DNA from: Cyanobacteria bacterium UBA1221
GTDB lineage: Bacteria > Cyanobacteriota > Vampirovibrionia > Gastranaerophilales > Gastranaerophilaceae
DNA: 64,000 nucleotides
Assembly (NCBI GenBank): GCA_002309425.1
Contig: DBXD01000066.1
Span: forward strand, 27,718-91,717
Direction of reading: 5' to 3'
The notes beneath the pieces are model-generated. The model saw nothing but the letters and a program-made list of their open reading frames with translations, did no database searches and had not been told where the DNA came from. Below are positions 41,324 to 51,207 of the stretch, in pieces. Numbering within the stretch: the stretch's first letter is position 1; every line of letters starts with the position of its first letter. The translations under genes and the position numbers were made by a program.

Positions 41324-43486
41324 TTAAGTTTGTTTTAAAGTTTTACTTAACAAATCCGCAACCAATGCAACTGTTTTTGGGAAATACCTTTGCAAATAGT
41401 AAGCTCTCTCGGCAGTAAAAGAACCTTTTGAAAACGTATTCAGCAGCATATGAGTTTCTGCAACTGTTTCTTCTCTGCCGGTTGCCGCATCCTTGCCGGA
41501 GCCGGAGAAATAAGAAATCATATCTTGTTCCTGAGAGGTATGATTTTTCTTAAAATTTTCAAATTCCTCTTCCCAGCATTTAATAAAATCTTCATTACCT
41601 GAAATATAAGCTTCCATGATTGAACCATCTATGTAATGCCCGAACTCATGCATTAATATCGAGAATATTACATCGCTACGCACGGTATCATCGGCACAAT
41701 CCGTACGTTCACCCAGTTCTACTAAATTTTCACCCTTATTATAATGTCCATTATTTGCTTTAAACTCGCCATAGGTCATTTTTTCAAGCGGATGATTTGA
41801 CATAAATATCAGAAGTTCAGCAGGGAATTTCGTAATTATATCCCGATATATTTCGGCACCGGGACTTCTGAAGAGTTTTGCCAAATCAATTTCGGATGTT
41901 TCTTTATTTGTCTCATCAGTAACTGTCATTTTTTGATTTTCATCAATATTTATTGAATAAACCTTATCATTTACGGTATAAACAAAACTATTTTCACCTG
42001 TTTTTTTCAAATTTTGATTTTTTTGATATAAAACTTCATGCTGACCGTTTTCATCAGTATTAACACCCAATATCTGATAATGTAACTCATATTCACCCGT
42101 ATTCGGATTCGATTTTAATAAGAAATGAGTAGTGTTGCCATCATCATCAGGAATATCTTTTGTTATTACTCGTTCCGCAGTATCGGGGTTTACCGTTCCT
42201 GATTGCAATACTGCTTCATTGCCGTCGGCATCATATTCCCTGACATCTAATACACCTTCAATATCACTCTTCTGAATTACTTCTGTCCTTATAACATTTC
42301 CGGCATCATCCATATAAATATTTGTAGTACTTATTATATCAGAGGTAATCGGAGTTCCAAGGTCCGGCAGCTGGCTTTCGGTTCCACATACAACAATTTG
42401 CTTCATATTAAGATTTTTATTGTATATTTCAACAGTCCTTTTACCATTATCCTCTGTTACCGTTAATTCTTCAGGATACTCCATACCCATTATGAAACGG
42501 TATGTTTTGCCATCAATATTTACATCCCTGATATCACGATTAACCATCGTGGCATTGGGAACATTATGAATTTCGAGTTTTGCTTCCGGATTATTAAGCA
42601 TTAATTCGTACAAGGTATTTGAGCCGCTCTTAATAACGAATACGGCATCCTTTGAACTTAATGGCGAGTCTTTACGGTTCTCGGCAGTTAAAAGCTGCAT
42701 CACTCTGTCCAACTGCTCCGGCGGAACCGATAGAATTTCCATAATATCTATTCCGCCTAATTGAGAATCTCCACGGTTATCCAAATTATAAAATTCATCA
42801 AATCTGTCATAGTTTTCTTCCGGAATATCAAATTTTCTTCTGCAATCGGTTACCATAGTAATTATCTCATCGGCAGAAAATCTTTTATATTTCAAAAATC
42901 TTCTTGCAATCTGTAATTCCTCATCACTTAACATAGCCAATTTTAAACAGTCTTGTTCCGAGAATTGTTCATTTTCCCTTTCTTGTATTGATTTGAATTC
43001 TTTTGCTCTATCAAGCAATTCCGGTGTAATCTCAATTTCCGGAGTTTCTTCTTCTTCGGTCAATTTTTCAAAAACAACTTCGCCATCCACCGACTCAACC
43101 GGCTCTTCCCCTGGTCCGGCAGCAATTTCCTCATCAGCAGAGTTTTCTTTTAGGGTCAACAAAAAACTAAAAACATCTTTGACAAGTTCCTTATCCGTTT
43201 TTGGAGAATTTTGAAGTTTATCTTTATTTGTATTAATAAAATTCAAGGCTTCCTGCTCATTCATTATAGCAAATGCTCCGGGTCTGTTATCTTTAACATC
43301 TGACTTTGCAGAAGACGCTATTCTTGTAAAGATATTCATTATTTCACTTTGGTCAATTTTACTATCCCCATTAGAATCAAATATGTTAAAAATTTCAGGG
43401 CAGTTTTTAAAATCTTTTTCAGTTAATTCCGTCTTGCTTTTGTACCCAAAAAGAAAACCTATATTTAGTTCAAAATTATCACTCAT
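41324..43486 (-). CDS. EF-hand zinc metallopeptidase, anthrax-lethal-factor-like (M34/ATLF) C-terminus
   Basis: A 720-residue protein with no signal peptide. Residues 37-48 (DSNGDSKIDQSE) are an EF-hand loop with S for G at position 6; FYNLDNRGDSQLGGIDIMEIL may be a second. The middle is beta-rich with YD-like strands (about 330-570). Near the C-terminus HEFGHYIDG (613-621) is the zinc site, E677 in VAETHMLL the likely third ligand, and YYLQRYFPKTVAL follows; this order resembles the ATLF/lethal-factor-type zincins, which are secreted toxins. GAGGT precedes the ATG. It is 35 bases downstream of the EF-hand cysteine protease, probably in one operon. Confidence 0.65.
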   Translation of the reverse strand: MSDNFELNIGFLFGYKSKTELTEKDFKNCPEIFNIFDSNGDSKIDQSEIMNIFTRIASSAKSDVKDNRPGAFAIMNEQEALNFINTNKDKLQNSPKTDKELVKDVFSFLLTLKENSADEEIAAGPGEEPVESVDGEVVFEKLTEEEETPEIEITPELLDRAKEFKSIQERENEQFSEQDCLKLAMLSDEELQIARRFLKYKRFSADEIITMVTDCRRKFDIPEENYDRFDEFYNLDNRGDSQLGGIDIMEILSVPPEQLDRVMQLLTAENRKDSPLSSKDAVFVIKSGSNTLYELMLNNPEAKLEIHNVPNATMVNRDIRDVNIDGKTYRFIMGMEYPEELTVTEDNGKRTVEIYNKNLNMKQIVVCGTESQLPDLGTPITSDIISTTNIYMDDAGNVIRTEVIQKSDIEGVLDVREYDADGNEAVLQSGTVNPDTAERVITKDIPDDDGNTTHFLLKSNPNTGEYELHYQILGVNTDENGQHEVLYQKNQNLKKTGENSFVYTVNDKVYSINIDENQKMTVTDETNKETSEIDLAKLFRSPGAEIYRDIITKFPAELLIFMSNHPLEKMTYGEFKANNGHYNKGENLVELGERTDCADDTVRSDVIFSILMHEFGHYIDGSIMEAYISGNEDFIKCWEEEFENFKKNHTSQEQDMISYFSGSGKDAATGREETVAETHMLLNTFSKGSFTAERAYYLQRYFPKTVALVADLLSKTLKQT

Positions 43487-43521
43487 TTTTTACCTCATTC
43501 TTATTCTTATATTTACTACTG

Positions 43522-44889
43522 TCATAATTCTGGCTGCGGTGTCTTTTTTGCACCGGGGAAATCAATCTCCGAAGCAGTTTCAAAAAATTTTGCCAGTTCG
43601 GCAGGAACCCTTACTTCTGAAATATTATTGTAATCATTGCAGGTTATTATTAGTTCATTTGTTTTCGCATCATAACCTCTTACGGACAGGGCATGTCCGG
43701 CGGGAATATATGTACCGTCAGATAAATATACCCCGAAAGGGCCATAACATCCTTTTTCTCCGTCTGATAACGTGATTGACCCCCAGGCTGTCATTGAATA
43801 CATCATATTCTGAGGAGGAATCCAACTTAAATCACCATTATTTCCTGAAGTATCAATGCCTTTTCGGGTCAATTCATCCTTATTAAGAATATTTATTTGC
43901 GAGTGCTTGGGCAGCGTTGAAAAATCAATAACATCTTCAAGATGCTGATTATCCACTTTTTTGTTTTCATGCGGAGGGGTAAATTTATTTTGGGTATCAA
44001 AAGACCAAAGCCCCCCGGGCTCAACTGCACCAAAGCGCTTAACATATGCCATAAGAAGCAATGTCACGTCATCATCGCCTTTTGGGAAATCCGCAATCTC
44101 TCGTTCTTCATTATTTTCATCTTTTATCGTAACAGTTTTATTTTGCAAATCTTCCTCGGTAACCGTTACATAAATATCTGTACCGAAATCGCATGGGAAT
44201 TGGACCTCCCAGTATTTTTTACCATTCTCATCAATTTTGGGTTCTTTTTCGCACATTTGAGCAATTTCTTCATCAGACATAGTATCCAGTTGTGCCAGAA
44301 TAGTACAATAGCTGCTCGTACTGTCTTGTACAAAAGTTCCTATATGTCCGTCAACAATATCACTGTTTCTGTCCTGTATTGCTCTCTCATTTCTCGCAGT
44401 TTTAAGCATATTTTTTAACTTTTTCGGATTTGCATTTTTTGTTTCAATTCCATAACTTTCCAATTCTTCAATAATTTCGTCCTGCTCCATCTGGTTAATA
44501 TCTTTTAAATTGCGGGCTTCATCAAGGCCTTTAACATTTCCCGAATCTTTTTCTTTATATTTTCCGTACTCCAATTCGTTCATCTCTATGAAGGCATCCT
44601 CTAAACACCCGCTCAATTGCTCATAACTCCATATACTTTTATTTTCTGCTTCATTACCCTGCTGCGTGTTATATGCCTTTAAAGCTTCTGCATATTGTTC
44701 ATATTCAGCTTTAGATATCTTACCAAATTCATTCCTCGATATTTTTCCGTCAAAATTTTTGTCAAAAACAGAAAATATTGCATTTAAGTTTAAACTTTTG
44801 TCAGTAGTATCACCATGTCTTTTATTCAAATATTCCTGACGTTTGGTTACATACTCTTTAACCTTGTTCAAATCAAAATTATTATCCAT
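43522..44889 (-). CDS. EF-hand calpain-like cysteine protease
   Basis: A 455-residue protein. Residues 43-54 (DKNFDGKISRNE) are a perfect EF-hand loop. Later, FVQDSTSSYCTILAQL (187-201) has the Q...C of papain/calpain enzymes (Q188, C195; calpain QGxxGDCWLLAAL), and PAGHALSVRGYD (396-407) with IITCNDYNN (414-422) gives H399 and N418 in calpain order. Calpains are calcium-dependent proteases, so the EF-hand fits. I chose the ATG at 44889 because AGGA lies 6 bases before it. No signal peptide. First gene of a pair with the zincin. Confidence 0.65.
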   Translation of the reverse strand: MDNNFDLNKVKEYVTKRQEYLNKRHGDTTDKSLNLNAIFSVFDKNFDGKISRNEFGKISKAEYEQYAEALKAYNTQQGNEAENKSIWSYEQLSGCLEDAFIEMNELEYGKYKEKDSGNVKGLDEARNLKDINQMEQDEIIEELESYGIETKNANPKKLKNMLKTARNERAIQDRNSDIVDGHIGTFVQDSTSSYCTILAQLDTMSDEEIAQMCEKEPKIDENGKKYWEVQFPCDFGTDIYVTVTEEDLQNKTVTIKDENNEEREIADFPKGDDDVTLLLMAYVKRFGAVEPGGLWSFDTQNKFTPPHENKKVDNQHLEDVIDFSTLPKHSQINILNKDELTRKGIDTSGNNGDLSWIPPQNMMYSMTAWGSITLSDGEKGCYGPFGVYLSDGTYIPAGHALSVRGYDAKTNELIITCNDYNNISEVRVPAELAKFFETASEIDFPGAKKTPQPEL

Positions 44890-45069
44890 AAAAATCCTAC
44901 AATTAAATTTAACCATAATATTTTACGGAATATTTTCAAATTACTTTAATAATAAACTCAAAACTTTAATAATTATTTACAATTTATAAGGTTCTTTGAA
45001 CAATACAAAACTCCCATAAATAATTCATATTAAATTCTTTATGAACATTATTTAATTTACATTTTAAAA

Positions 45070-46725
45070 TCACACTATTGCGCCATGGCTCGCATCAGAT
45101 ACACTGTTTGCATATTTTGCAAGATATCCTGAAGTTACCCTTGCTTCAAAAGGTTTCAGTATTTTCCTACGGCCTTCTAATTCTTCATCAGACACCAATA
45201 GTTCAATAGAACGGGTCGGTATATCTATTTTAATTTTGTCACCATCTTTGATTAAAGCTATAACTCCCCCGTTTGCGGCCTCGGGACAAATGTGCCCGAC
45301 ACAGATTCCTCTTGTTGCGCCGGAAAATCTTCCGTCGGTAATCAAGGCACAGGTTTTTCCCAATCCTTTTCCGACAAGCAAAGAAGTAGGCGCAAGCATT
45401 TCCCTCATACCGGGACCGCCTTTTGGGCCTTCGTATCTTATAACAATAACATCTCCTGCTTTAATTTTATCTTTTTCAAGCGCTGACATTGCATCTTCTT
45501 CACTATCGAAAGTTTTTGCGATTCCCTCAAACGTGTAACAATCTTTATCAACACCCGAAATTTTTATAACACAACCGTCTTTTGCCAAATTACCATACAA
45601 TACGCCAAGTCCGGCCTGAGTATATTCCGACTGTTCATACTTCGGAATTATTTTCTCATCCTGATACGCAGATTTTGCAATATCTTTTATTGTTAGCCCC
45701 GAAACCGTTTTTACATTACTCAAAAGGTTTGCATCATACAGGGATTTTGTGACAGCAGGGATACCGCCAGCCTGATGAAAATCAGTCATAGTAAGCGTGG
45801 ATGACGGATTAATTTTTACAATCTGATGAATTTGACGGCTCAGTTTATCAAAATCGTCTATCGTAATATCAATATCCCCCGCATTTGCAATCGCTAGAGT
45901 ATGTAAAAATGTATTTGTGGAACCGCCGATTGCAAGAGAGGTTTTTATCATATTCAGCATACTGTCTTTTGTAATAATATCTTTTGGTTTTACATCTTTT
46001 TTAACGAGTTCAACTATCTGCATACCGCTATCAAAGGCTATTCTTCGTTTTTGAGCAGAAACCGCAGAGGCTGACGAGCAATACGGCAAACTCATTCCGA
46101 GCATTTCCGTAAGACAAGCCATAGTATTTGCGGTGTACATACCCTGACACGCACCCGCTGACGGGCAGGAATTTTCTTCCATTTGAATTAAATGTTCTTC
46201 CGAAATTTCACCTTTTCTGTATCTTCCGACCGCTTCGAAAGAACCTGTTACCATTGTTAATTTGGTTTCCCCACGGCAAACACCGTCAAGCATAGGGCCT
46301 GCCGTAACGATTATTGCGGGAATATTTAATCTTAATGCACCGATTAACATTCCCGGAGTGATTTTGTCGCAATTTGAAAGCAATATAAGCCCGTCAAGCT
46401 GATGAGCCGATGCCATTGTTTCAACGCAATCCGCTATCAAATCTCTTGAAGGGAGAGAGTACCTCATGCCTGAATGTCCCATTGCAATTCCGTCACATAC
46501 TGCGGGGACACCAAAAACAAATGCCTGACCTCCGCCTGAGTGGATACCTTTTTCAATCTGACGTTCAAGTTCTCTCATTCCTATATGCCCCGGAACTAAA
46601 TCAGTAAAAGAACTTGCTATTCCGATAAACGGAGCATCCATATTCTTTTTGCTCACACCCGTTGCCATCAAAAGTCCTCTGTGCGGAGTCCTTGCTAAAC
46701 CTTTTTTAATATTATCACTTCTCAT
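45070..46725 (-). CDS. ilvD: Dihydroxy-acid dehydratase
   Basis: A 551-residue Fe-S enzyme that dehydrates 2,3-dihydroxy-isovalerate and -methylvalerate in valine and isoleucine synthesis. Cluster and active-site segments are seen: [12 protein letters not shown] and [19 protein letters not shown], and near the end [13 protein letters not shown] and [21 protein letters not shown]. Length is normal. AGAGGGA precedes the ATG. No other ilv or leu genes and no leader attenuator are visible nearby, so the pathway is split elsewhere in the genome. Confidence 0.97.
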   Translation of the reverse strand: MRSDNIKKGLARTPHRGLLMATGVSKKNMDAPFIGIASSFTDLVPGHIGMRELERQIEKGIHSGGGQAFVFGVPAVCDGIAMGHSGMRYSLPSRDLIADCVETMASAHQLDGLILLSNCDKITPGMLIGALRLNIPAIIVTAGPMLDGVCRGETKLTMVTGSFEAVGRYRKGEISEEHLIQMEENSCPSAGACQGMYTANTMACLTEMLGMSLPYCSSASAVSAQKRRIAFDSGMQIVELVKKDVKPKDIITKDSMLNMIKTSLAIGGSTNTFLHTLAIANAGDIDITIDDFDKLSRQIHQIVKINPSSTLTMTDFHQAGGIPAVTKSLYDANLLSNVKTVSGLTIKDIAKSAYQDEKIIPKYEQSEYTQAGLGVLYGNLAKDGCVIKISGVDKDCYTFEGIAKTFDSEEDAMSALEKDKIKAGDVIVIRYEGPKGGPGMREMLAPTSLLVGKGLGKTCALITDGRFSGATRGICVGHICPEAANGGVIALIKDGDKIKIDIPTRSIELLVSDEELEGRRKILKPFEARVTSGYLAKYANSVSDASHGAIV

Positions 46726-46796
46726 TATTCTTCCCTCTTGCTGATTATTATACTACAAACAGTCATGTTAAATATTATTACAATCAATTTCTTCTA

Positions 46797-46831
46797 TGGC
46801 AAAAAAAATTTTTTTCACGTTTTACTACATC
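46797..46831 (+). promoter_or_regulatory. Shared upstream element, copy before the 46848 gene
   Basis: TGGCAAAA, a T-rich stretch, and TTTACTACATC, with GCAA to TTTA exactly 22 bases as at 20950-20972. It ends about 17 bases before the ATG, with AAAAGGAG between. Confidence 0.45.
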
Positions 46832-46847
46832 CAAAAGGAGATAATGT

Positions 46848-47165
46848 ATGAATATTCAAAAAATTAACAATGTAGCCTTTAACGGGGTTAGTCGTATTAT
46901 AGTTGCAGGACACAAAAACGGAAGTGACGAAGATACGATAGAAAAAATTCCTACCTACGAAATAACCGCCATTAAACCTTCTGAAGATTACAAAACAAGT
47001 ACAATTTATTGGAAGCCAAGAATCCTTAGTAAAGTAGATCATATAGTAGTAGATAATACGAAGTATTCATCTTCATGCCCGGCTAATGGACATAATGCTA
47101 TTATAAATGCATATACTGCCGCTGCCGCAACCAACTCCACTTGTAGTGTTGACATATATGTATAA
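46848..47165 (+). CDS. Small accessory protein with AFNG leader
   Basis: A 105-residue protein with no known domain. The leader MNIQKINNVAFNGVSR is a compact example of the Phe-x-Gly tag (F11, G13). It is followed by a beta-rich stretch (RIIVAGHKNG, YEITAIKP, HIVVDNTKY) and a small-residue end (TAAAATNSTCSVDIYV). Strong AAAAGGAG site. It is divergent from ilvD and carries the upstream element shared with the 21000 gene. Its small size makes it the simplest case for testing what the leader does. Confidence 0.6.
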   Translation: MNIQKINNVAFNGVSRIIVAGHKNGSDEDTIEKIPTYEITAIKPSEDYKTSTIYWKPRILSKVDHIVVDNTKYSSSCPANGHNAIINAYTAAAATNSTCSVDIYV

Positions 47166-47212
47166 TATAAATAACTTGTAAAGCACATTGAAATACGCTC
47201 TTTACAAAATTG

Positions 47213-47887
47213 TTACCGATTATATACCTGTGCGGAAATTATACCGAAAAGAAAATCTTTCTTCTTCTTTAACTTAAACCCCTCTCTTTCAAATTCTTTT
47301 ATTAATTCTTCGGGTTCGGGAAATTCTTTTTTAGACTGAATAAGATACTTATAAGGTAAAGTGTTTCCATATAATAGCTTTATAGCAGTAATCGCAATTA
47401 AGTTAAAGATTACTGAAAATATATTCTTATACCCGAAATCCAGATGCAAAAATTGTCCGCCGTTTTTTAAAACACGATAACTTTCTTTTATTGCAGACTG
47501 GCGGTCGTTTATGTTTCTTAAACCAAAAGCCATAGTAATTAGGTCCACTGACGAGTTTTTATAATCCGGCATTGTCGTTGCATCCCCGCACTTAAATTTC
47601 AGTTTCGGAAATCTTTTCTGCGCAACGGAAATCATATCTTTTGAAAAATCTATGCCGCAAATATCTGAGGTGTATTTTGTGTTTGCTAAAATCTCCGTAA
47701 CATCACCTGTTCCGCAACACAAATCAAGTACCTTCATATTGTCGGAAAAATCCAACAGACCTATTGCTGATTTTTTTATTTTTTTATGAAGCCCGAAAGA
47801 AATAATATTGTTATTTTTGTCATAACTCTTTGATATTTCGCTGAACATTTCGGAAATTTTTTCGGGGGTTTTATCAACTTGAGTCAT
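47213..47887 (-). CDS. ubiE: Demethylmenaquinone/ubiquinone methyltransferase
   Basis: A 224-residue SAM-dependent methyltransferase (MenG/UbiE). Seen: MFSEISKSYDKNN at the N-terminus, the SAM motif VLDLCCGTGDVTEIL, CGIDFSKDM, and MAFGLRNINDRQSA, which is the UbiE signature region. It adds the C-methyl group in the last step of menaquinone synthesis (or in ubiquinone synthesis). Gut anaerobes would use menaquinone; other men genes are not in the window. AAAGGTT precedes the ATG. Divergent from the DUF4127 gene. Confidence 0.92.
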   Translation of the reverse strand: MTQVDKTPEKISEMFSEISKSYDKNNNIISFGLHKKIKKSAIGLLDFSDNMKVLDLCCGTGDVTEILANTKYTSDICGIDFSKDMISVAQKRFPKLKFKCGDATTMPDYKNSSVDLITMAFGLRNINDRQSAIKESYRVLKNGGQFLHLDFGYKNIFSVIFNLIAITAIKLLYGNTLPYKYLIQSKKEFPEPEELIKEFEREGFKLKKKKDFLFGIISAQVYNR

Positions 47888-47936
47888 AATTTGTAACCTT
47901 TTTGATTTATTGAAATCATATCATATAATAACAGGT

Positions 47937-49280
47937 ATGAGAATAGTATTTTTACCGATAGATAACAGACCTGTTTGCTATCAGCTGCCAAAAATGATTG
48001 CGGATATAAATTCAGATATTGAACTGATTGTTCCGCCAATCGGATTGTTAGGCGATTTAACAAAACAGGCCGATATTACAGGATTGTATGATTGGTTAAA
48101 AAATAATATAAATCTCGCTGATGCCGTCGTATTATCATTAGATACAATTGCGTACGGAGGACTGATTCCCTCTCGCAGGTCAAGCGAAAAATTTGAAGAA
48201 GTTCTTTTTCGTATTAATAACCTGAAAAATCTTATCGAAAAGTCAGCAGCCAAAATATACGCCTTTTCTTCAATAATGAGAATTTCAAACAACAATATTA
48301 ATCAGGAAGAAAAAGAATACTGGAATTTGTACGGGAAAAAGATTTTTGAATATTCCTATAACTATCATAAAACAGGAATTACGGAAACTGATATTCCGAC
48401 AGAGATTTTAGAGGATTACCTTAATACCAGAAAAAGAAATTTTGAAATAAACAAAGAATATCTAAAATGGCAGAAAAGCGGGCTGCTTGATACGCTTGTT
48501 TTCACGAAAGATGATTGTGCCGAATACGGTCTAAACGTTATAGAGGCTGAGGAACTTGAAAAACTCGGAGGATACACCAGAACAGGTGCTGACGAAATTC
48601 CGCTGACTCTGCTAGGCAGAGTAATACAGGATAAAGTAAGAGTTTGTCCGGTATTTTCCGAACCCGACAGTAAACATTTAATTTCAAATTACGAAGATAT
48701 TTCAATCGAGGAGTCCGTAAAAGGTCAGCTTAACCTTGCCGGCTGTGAAATTTCAGACTATGATTCCACCGATGTAATTCTGTATGTGAATAACTTTAGG
48801 GAACATCAGGGCGAAATTGTAATGAAAAAATCAACCGAATTATTTAATAAAGAATGGATACCCCCTGAAAAGCCTTATGTTATTGCAGACGTCAGACTGG
48901 CAAACGGTGCTGATAATAATTTCGTAAATCAAATTCTTGAAAAAGGCACAGACGAAAATTCCCTCGGGTTTTCCGCCTGGAATACGTCTGCCAACACTCT
49001 CGGCAGTCTGATTTGCTCTTTGAAATTTATTCTAAATGCCAAAAATTCCGGAAAATTTGATGAAAAATCTTTTAAAAATTTGCAGGCAATCAGATTTTTA
49101 GATGACTGGGCTTATCAGGCGAATGTCCGCCAAAAACTCTCCGAACCCGATTGTAAAAAAATAAAATTGCTCATGGAAGAATATGAAATGCAAATAAAAA
49201 GATTTTTAGGTACGGATTTTAATACAGAATACAGTTTCCCGTGGAACAGATTGTTTGAGGTGAAGATTGAACTTAGCTGA
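47937..49280 (+). CDS. DUF4127 family protein
   Basis: A 447-residue cytosolic protein. MRIVFLPIDNRPVCYQLPKM with VPPIGLLGD, then DAVVLSLDTIAYGGLIPSR and GADEIPLTLLGR, is the DUF4127 pattern known mainly from Firmicutes. Family function is not established. I start it at 47937 because the family begins with this strand; the ATG 27 bases upstream adds residues that do not fit. Near the end LGFSAWNTSANTLGSLIC is a conserved segment. It overlaps the mntP start by 14 bases, so the two are coupled. Confidence 0.8.
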   Translation: MRIVFLPIDNRPVCYQLPKMIADINSDIELIVPPIGLLGDLTKQADITGLYDWLKNNINLADAVVLSLDTIAYGGLIPSRRSSEKFEEVLFRINNLKNLIEKSAAKIYAFSSIMRISNNNINQEEKEYWNLYGKKIFEYSYNYHKTGITETDIPTEILEDYLNTRKRNFEINKEYLKWQKSGLLDTLVFTKDDCAEYGLNVIEAEELEKLGGYTRTGADEIPLTLLGRVIQDKVRVCPVFSEPDSKHLISNYEDISIEESVKGQLNLAGCEISDYDSTDVILYVNNFREHQGEIVMKKSTELFNKEWIPPEKPYVIADVRLANGADNNFVNQILEKGTDENSLGFSAWNTSANTLGSLICSLKFILNAKNSGKFDEKSFKNLQAIRFLDDWAYQANVRQKLSEPDCKKIKLLMEEYEMQIKRFLGTDFNTEYSFPWNRLFEVKIELS

Positions 49281-49809
49281 ATTAATATTATTAGCCGTTG
49301 CGTTAGGAATTGATTGCTTAATAGTATCTTTTTCACAGGGCTTATGCTTTTGCAAAAACAAAAAAAGAAACTCTTTGGCTCTTGCTGTCACAATGGGATT
49401 GTTTCAGGGCGGAATGCCATTGATTTCTTATTTTCTAACGGGTACAATAAGCAAATATCTGAATAGTATATCATCGTGGATCGTTTTTTCGATATTTATG
49501 TTTCTTGGAATTAAGTTTATTTTTGAAGCTTTTCAAACAGAAAACAAAGATACCCTGTGTACAATAGGATTAAAAAATCTGCTACTGCTTGGAATAGCAA
49601 CGAGCATTGATGCTCTTGGTGCAGGAGTAACCCTGAAATTTACCGGCACAAACATTTTTGAAGCTGCGGTAATTATAGGACTGGCATCACTTTTTATGTC
49701 AGTTGTCGGTTTTTCTTTCGGCTGCAAATTTAAACATTTTCCATCAAAACATCTGGCTGTTTTTGGCGGTATTATCCTTATTGGACTTGCCATTAAAGCT
49801 ATATTTTAA
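49267..49809 (+). CDS. mntP: MntP-family manganese efflux pump
   Basis: A 180-residue membrane protein with six spans arranged as two similar halves. The transport motifs are VALGIDCLIVSFSQG (usually LGMDAFAVS) and GIATSIDALGAGV, each with the Asp needed for Mn2+ export in MntP. The start is a TTG at 49267 with GAGGTG just upstream, inside the end of the DUF4127 gene. The membrane core is intact. It protects against excess manganese; no Mn riboswitch (yybP-ykoY) is seen, and expression should follow the upstream gene. Confidence 0.88.
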   Translation: MNLAELILLAVALGIDCLIVSFSQGLCFCKNKKRNSLALAVTMGLFQGGMPLISYFLTGTISKYLNSISSWIVFSIFMFLGIKFIFEAFQTENKDTLCTIGLKNLLLLGIATSIDALGAGVTLKFTGTNIFEAAVIIGLASLFMSVVGFSFGCKFKHFPSKHLAVFGGIILIGLAIKAIF

Positions 49810-51189
49810 TCACAACAGCTTTTTTAAATCAGACACCAATGTATGCAGATTCCCGGAGTGAGAAGCTTTTACCAAAACACAATCTCCATCCTGCAATTTT
49901 TCGCAAAATTCGGATTTTAATTCGTTCAGAGATGTAAAATATTCCGCATTGTATTTGTCTTTAATTTCCTCATACAACACTTTTATATCTTTTCCGCACA
50001 GATATATTTTATGAGGACTTATTTTATCAACCGAAATTGAAAGTTCTTTATGATACCTTTCCGCTTCTTCTCCGCACTCCGCCATATCACCCAGAACCAG
50101 AATTTTGTTATTATCCTTGTACTTTTCGCCAAACGCAGTAATTGCAGCAGCCATTGACAGAGGATTTGCATTGTAAGATTCATCAACAAGAGTAATATGC
50201 CGCCCATCTTCTAAATTTATATCGGAAACTTCCCCTCTGCCCTCAAGGCTCTTAAATTTACGGAGGACATTCAATGCATCTTCAATTTCGTAATTTTCCG
50301 CACCTGCAACTGCTAAGGCAGCAGCCATATCAAGCAAAAGATGTTTCCCTGTCGGTTCCGAGTTGAGAATATACGTATTACCATTTATTATAAACTTGTT
50401 ATCACCATCAGTAACAATCCTTATGTCAGCATCTTCAGATTCACCAAATGTTATAACTTTCAAATTTTTAAAATCAGCCGCCGATTTAACTACATCAAAA
50501 AACTGCATTTCTTTATATATAACAGCAGTTCCGCCAGGCGCCATTGCGTGAAATATTTTGCTTTTCTCTTCTGCAATACACTGAAGAGTCATTGTCCCGG
50601 TAATATGCACCGGCGCAACATTTAGGACTACGGCATAATTCGGTTTTGTTATGGCTGAATTTTTACTCATACCGCCGCCTAATGATGTTTCTATAACCCA
50701 GTATTTACTGTCAATACCGAATCTTGTCATATTCCAGGCAATACCCCAGGTAGTATTGAATCTGTTTGTACAATTTGAATCAACAGGACACTTTGAAGAA
50801 AGCACATCCGTAATCATTTGCGTAGTGGTAGATTTACCGGAACTACCCGTAACACCTATTACTTTACCCTGAAAATGTCTTCTTATATATCTTGACATCT
50901 TTATCAGAGCATCTCCGTTACTTCCTACAAGTTCAATAATCGGCTTGTTGTATTTGAACAGCTCAAAAGGCTTGTGAGCCATTAGCGCAGAGGCTCTTTC
51001 AATTATATCCTCATGATTTGCGACAAGCATCCCCTTTGTTTGGCCTTCCGTACGTATTAACACCATATTGCCGTCTTCAAAATTATCGTGCCAGATTACC
51101 ATTCCGTTTGCAGACCAATTTTCTGGAAAATTATAAAATTTTGCATTTTCCAAAGCTTCTTTTAAAGTGTCTAAATTCCAGAAATCCAT
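49810..51189 (-). CDS. murF: UDP-MurNAc-tripeptide--D-Ala-D-Ala ligase
   Basis: A 459-residue Mur ligase making the last cytosolic muropeptide. The P-loop VIGVTGSSGKSTT, the middle-domain ETSLGGGMSKNS and C-terminal DESYNANPLSM are all MurF-like; the last, with NAN, distinguishes it from MurC/D/E. Length normal. It is the last gene of the run ftsI-murE-nagA-murF, ending head to head with mntP without a spacer. A weak ribosome-binding site precedes the start. Confidence 0.93.
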   Translation of the reverse strand: MDFWNLDTLKEALENAKFYNFPENWSANGMVIWHDNFEDGNMVLIRTEGQTKGMLVANHEDIIERASALMAHKPFELFKYNKPIIELVGSNGDALIKMSRYIRRHFQGKVIGVTGSSGKSTTTQMITDVLSSKCPVDSNCTNRFNTTWGIAWNMTRFGIDSKYWVIETSLGGGMSKNSAITKPNYAVVLNVAPVHITGTMTLQCIAEEKSKIFHAMAPGGTAVIYKEMQFFDVVKSAADFKNLKVITFGESEDADIRIVTDGDNKFIINGNTYILNSEPTGKHLLLDMAAALAVAGAENYEIEDALNVLRKFKSLEGRGEVSDINLEDGRHITLVDESYNANPLSMAAAITAFGEKYKDNNKILVLGDMAECGEEAERYHKELSISVDKISPHKIYLCGKDIKVLYEEIKDKYNAEYFTSLNELKSEFCEKLQDGDCVLVKASHSGNLHTLVSDLKKLL

Positions 51190-51207
51190 AAGAGAAGTTT
51201 ACCATAA

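Noticed and set aside
43942..44418. 158-codon plus-strand frame over the calpain-like gene
   Set aside because: Antisense shadow; amino-acid content (F, I, C-rich) and lack of start signals are typical of non-coding frames.
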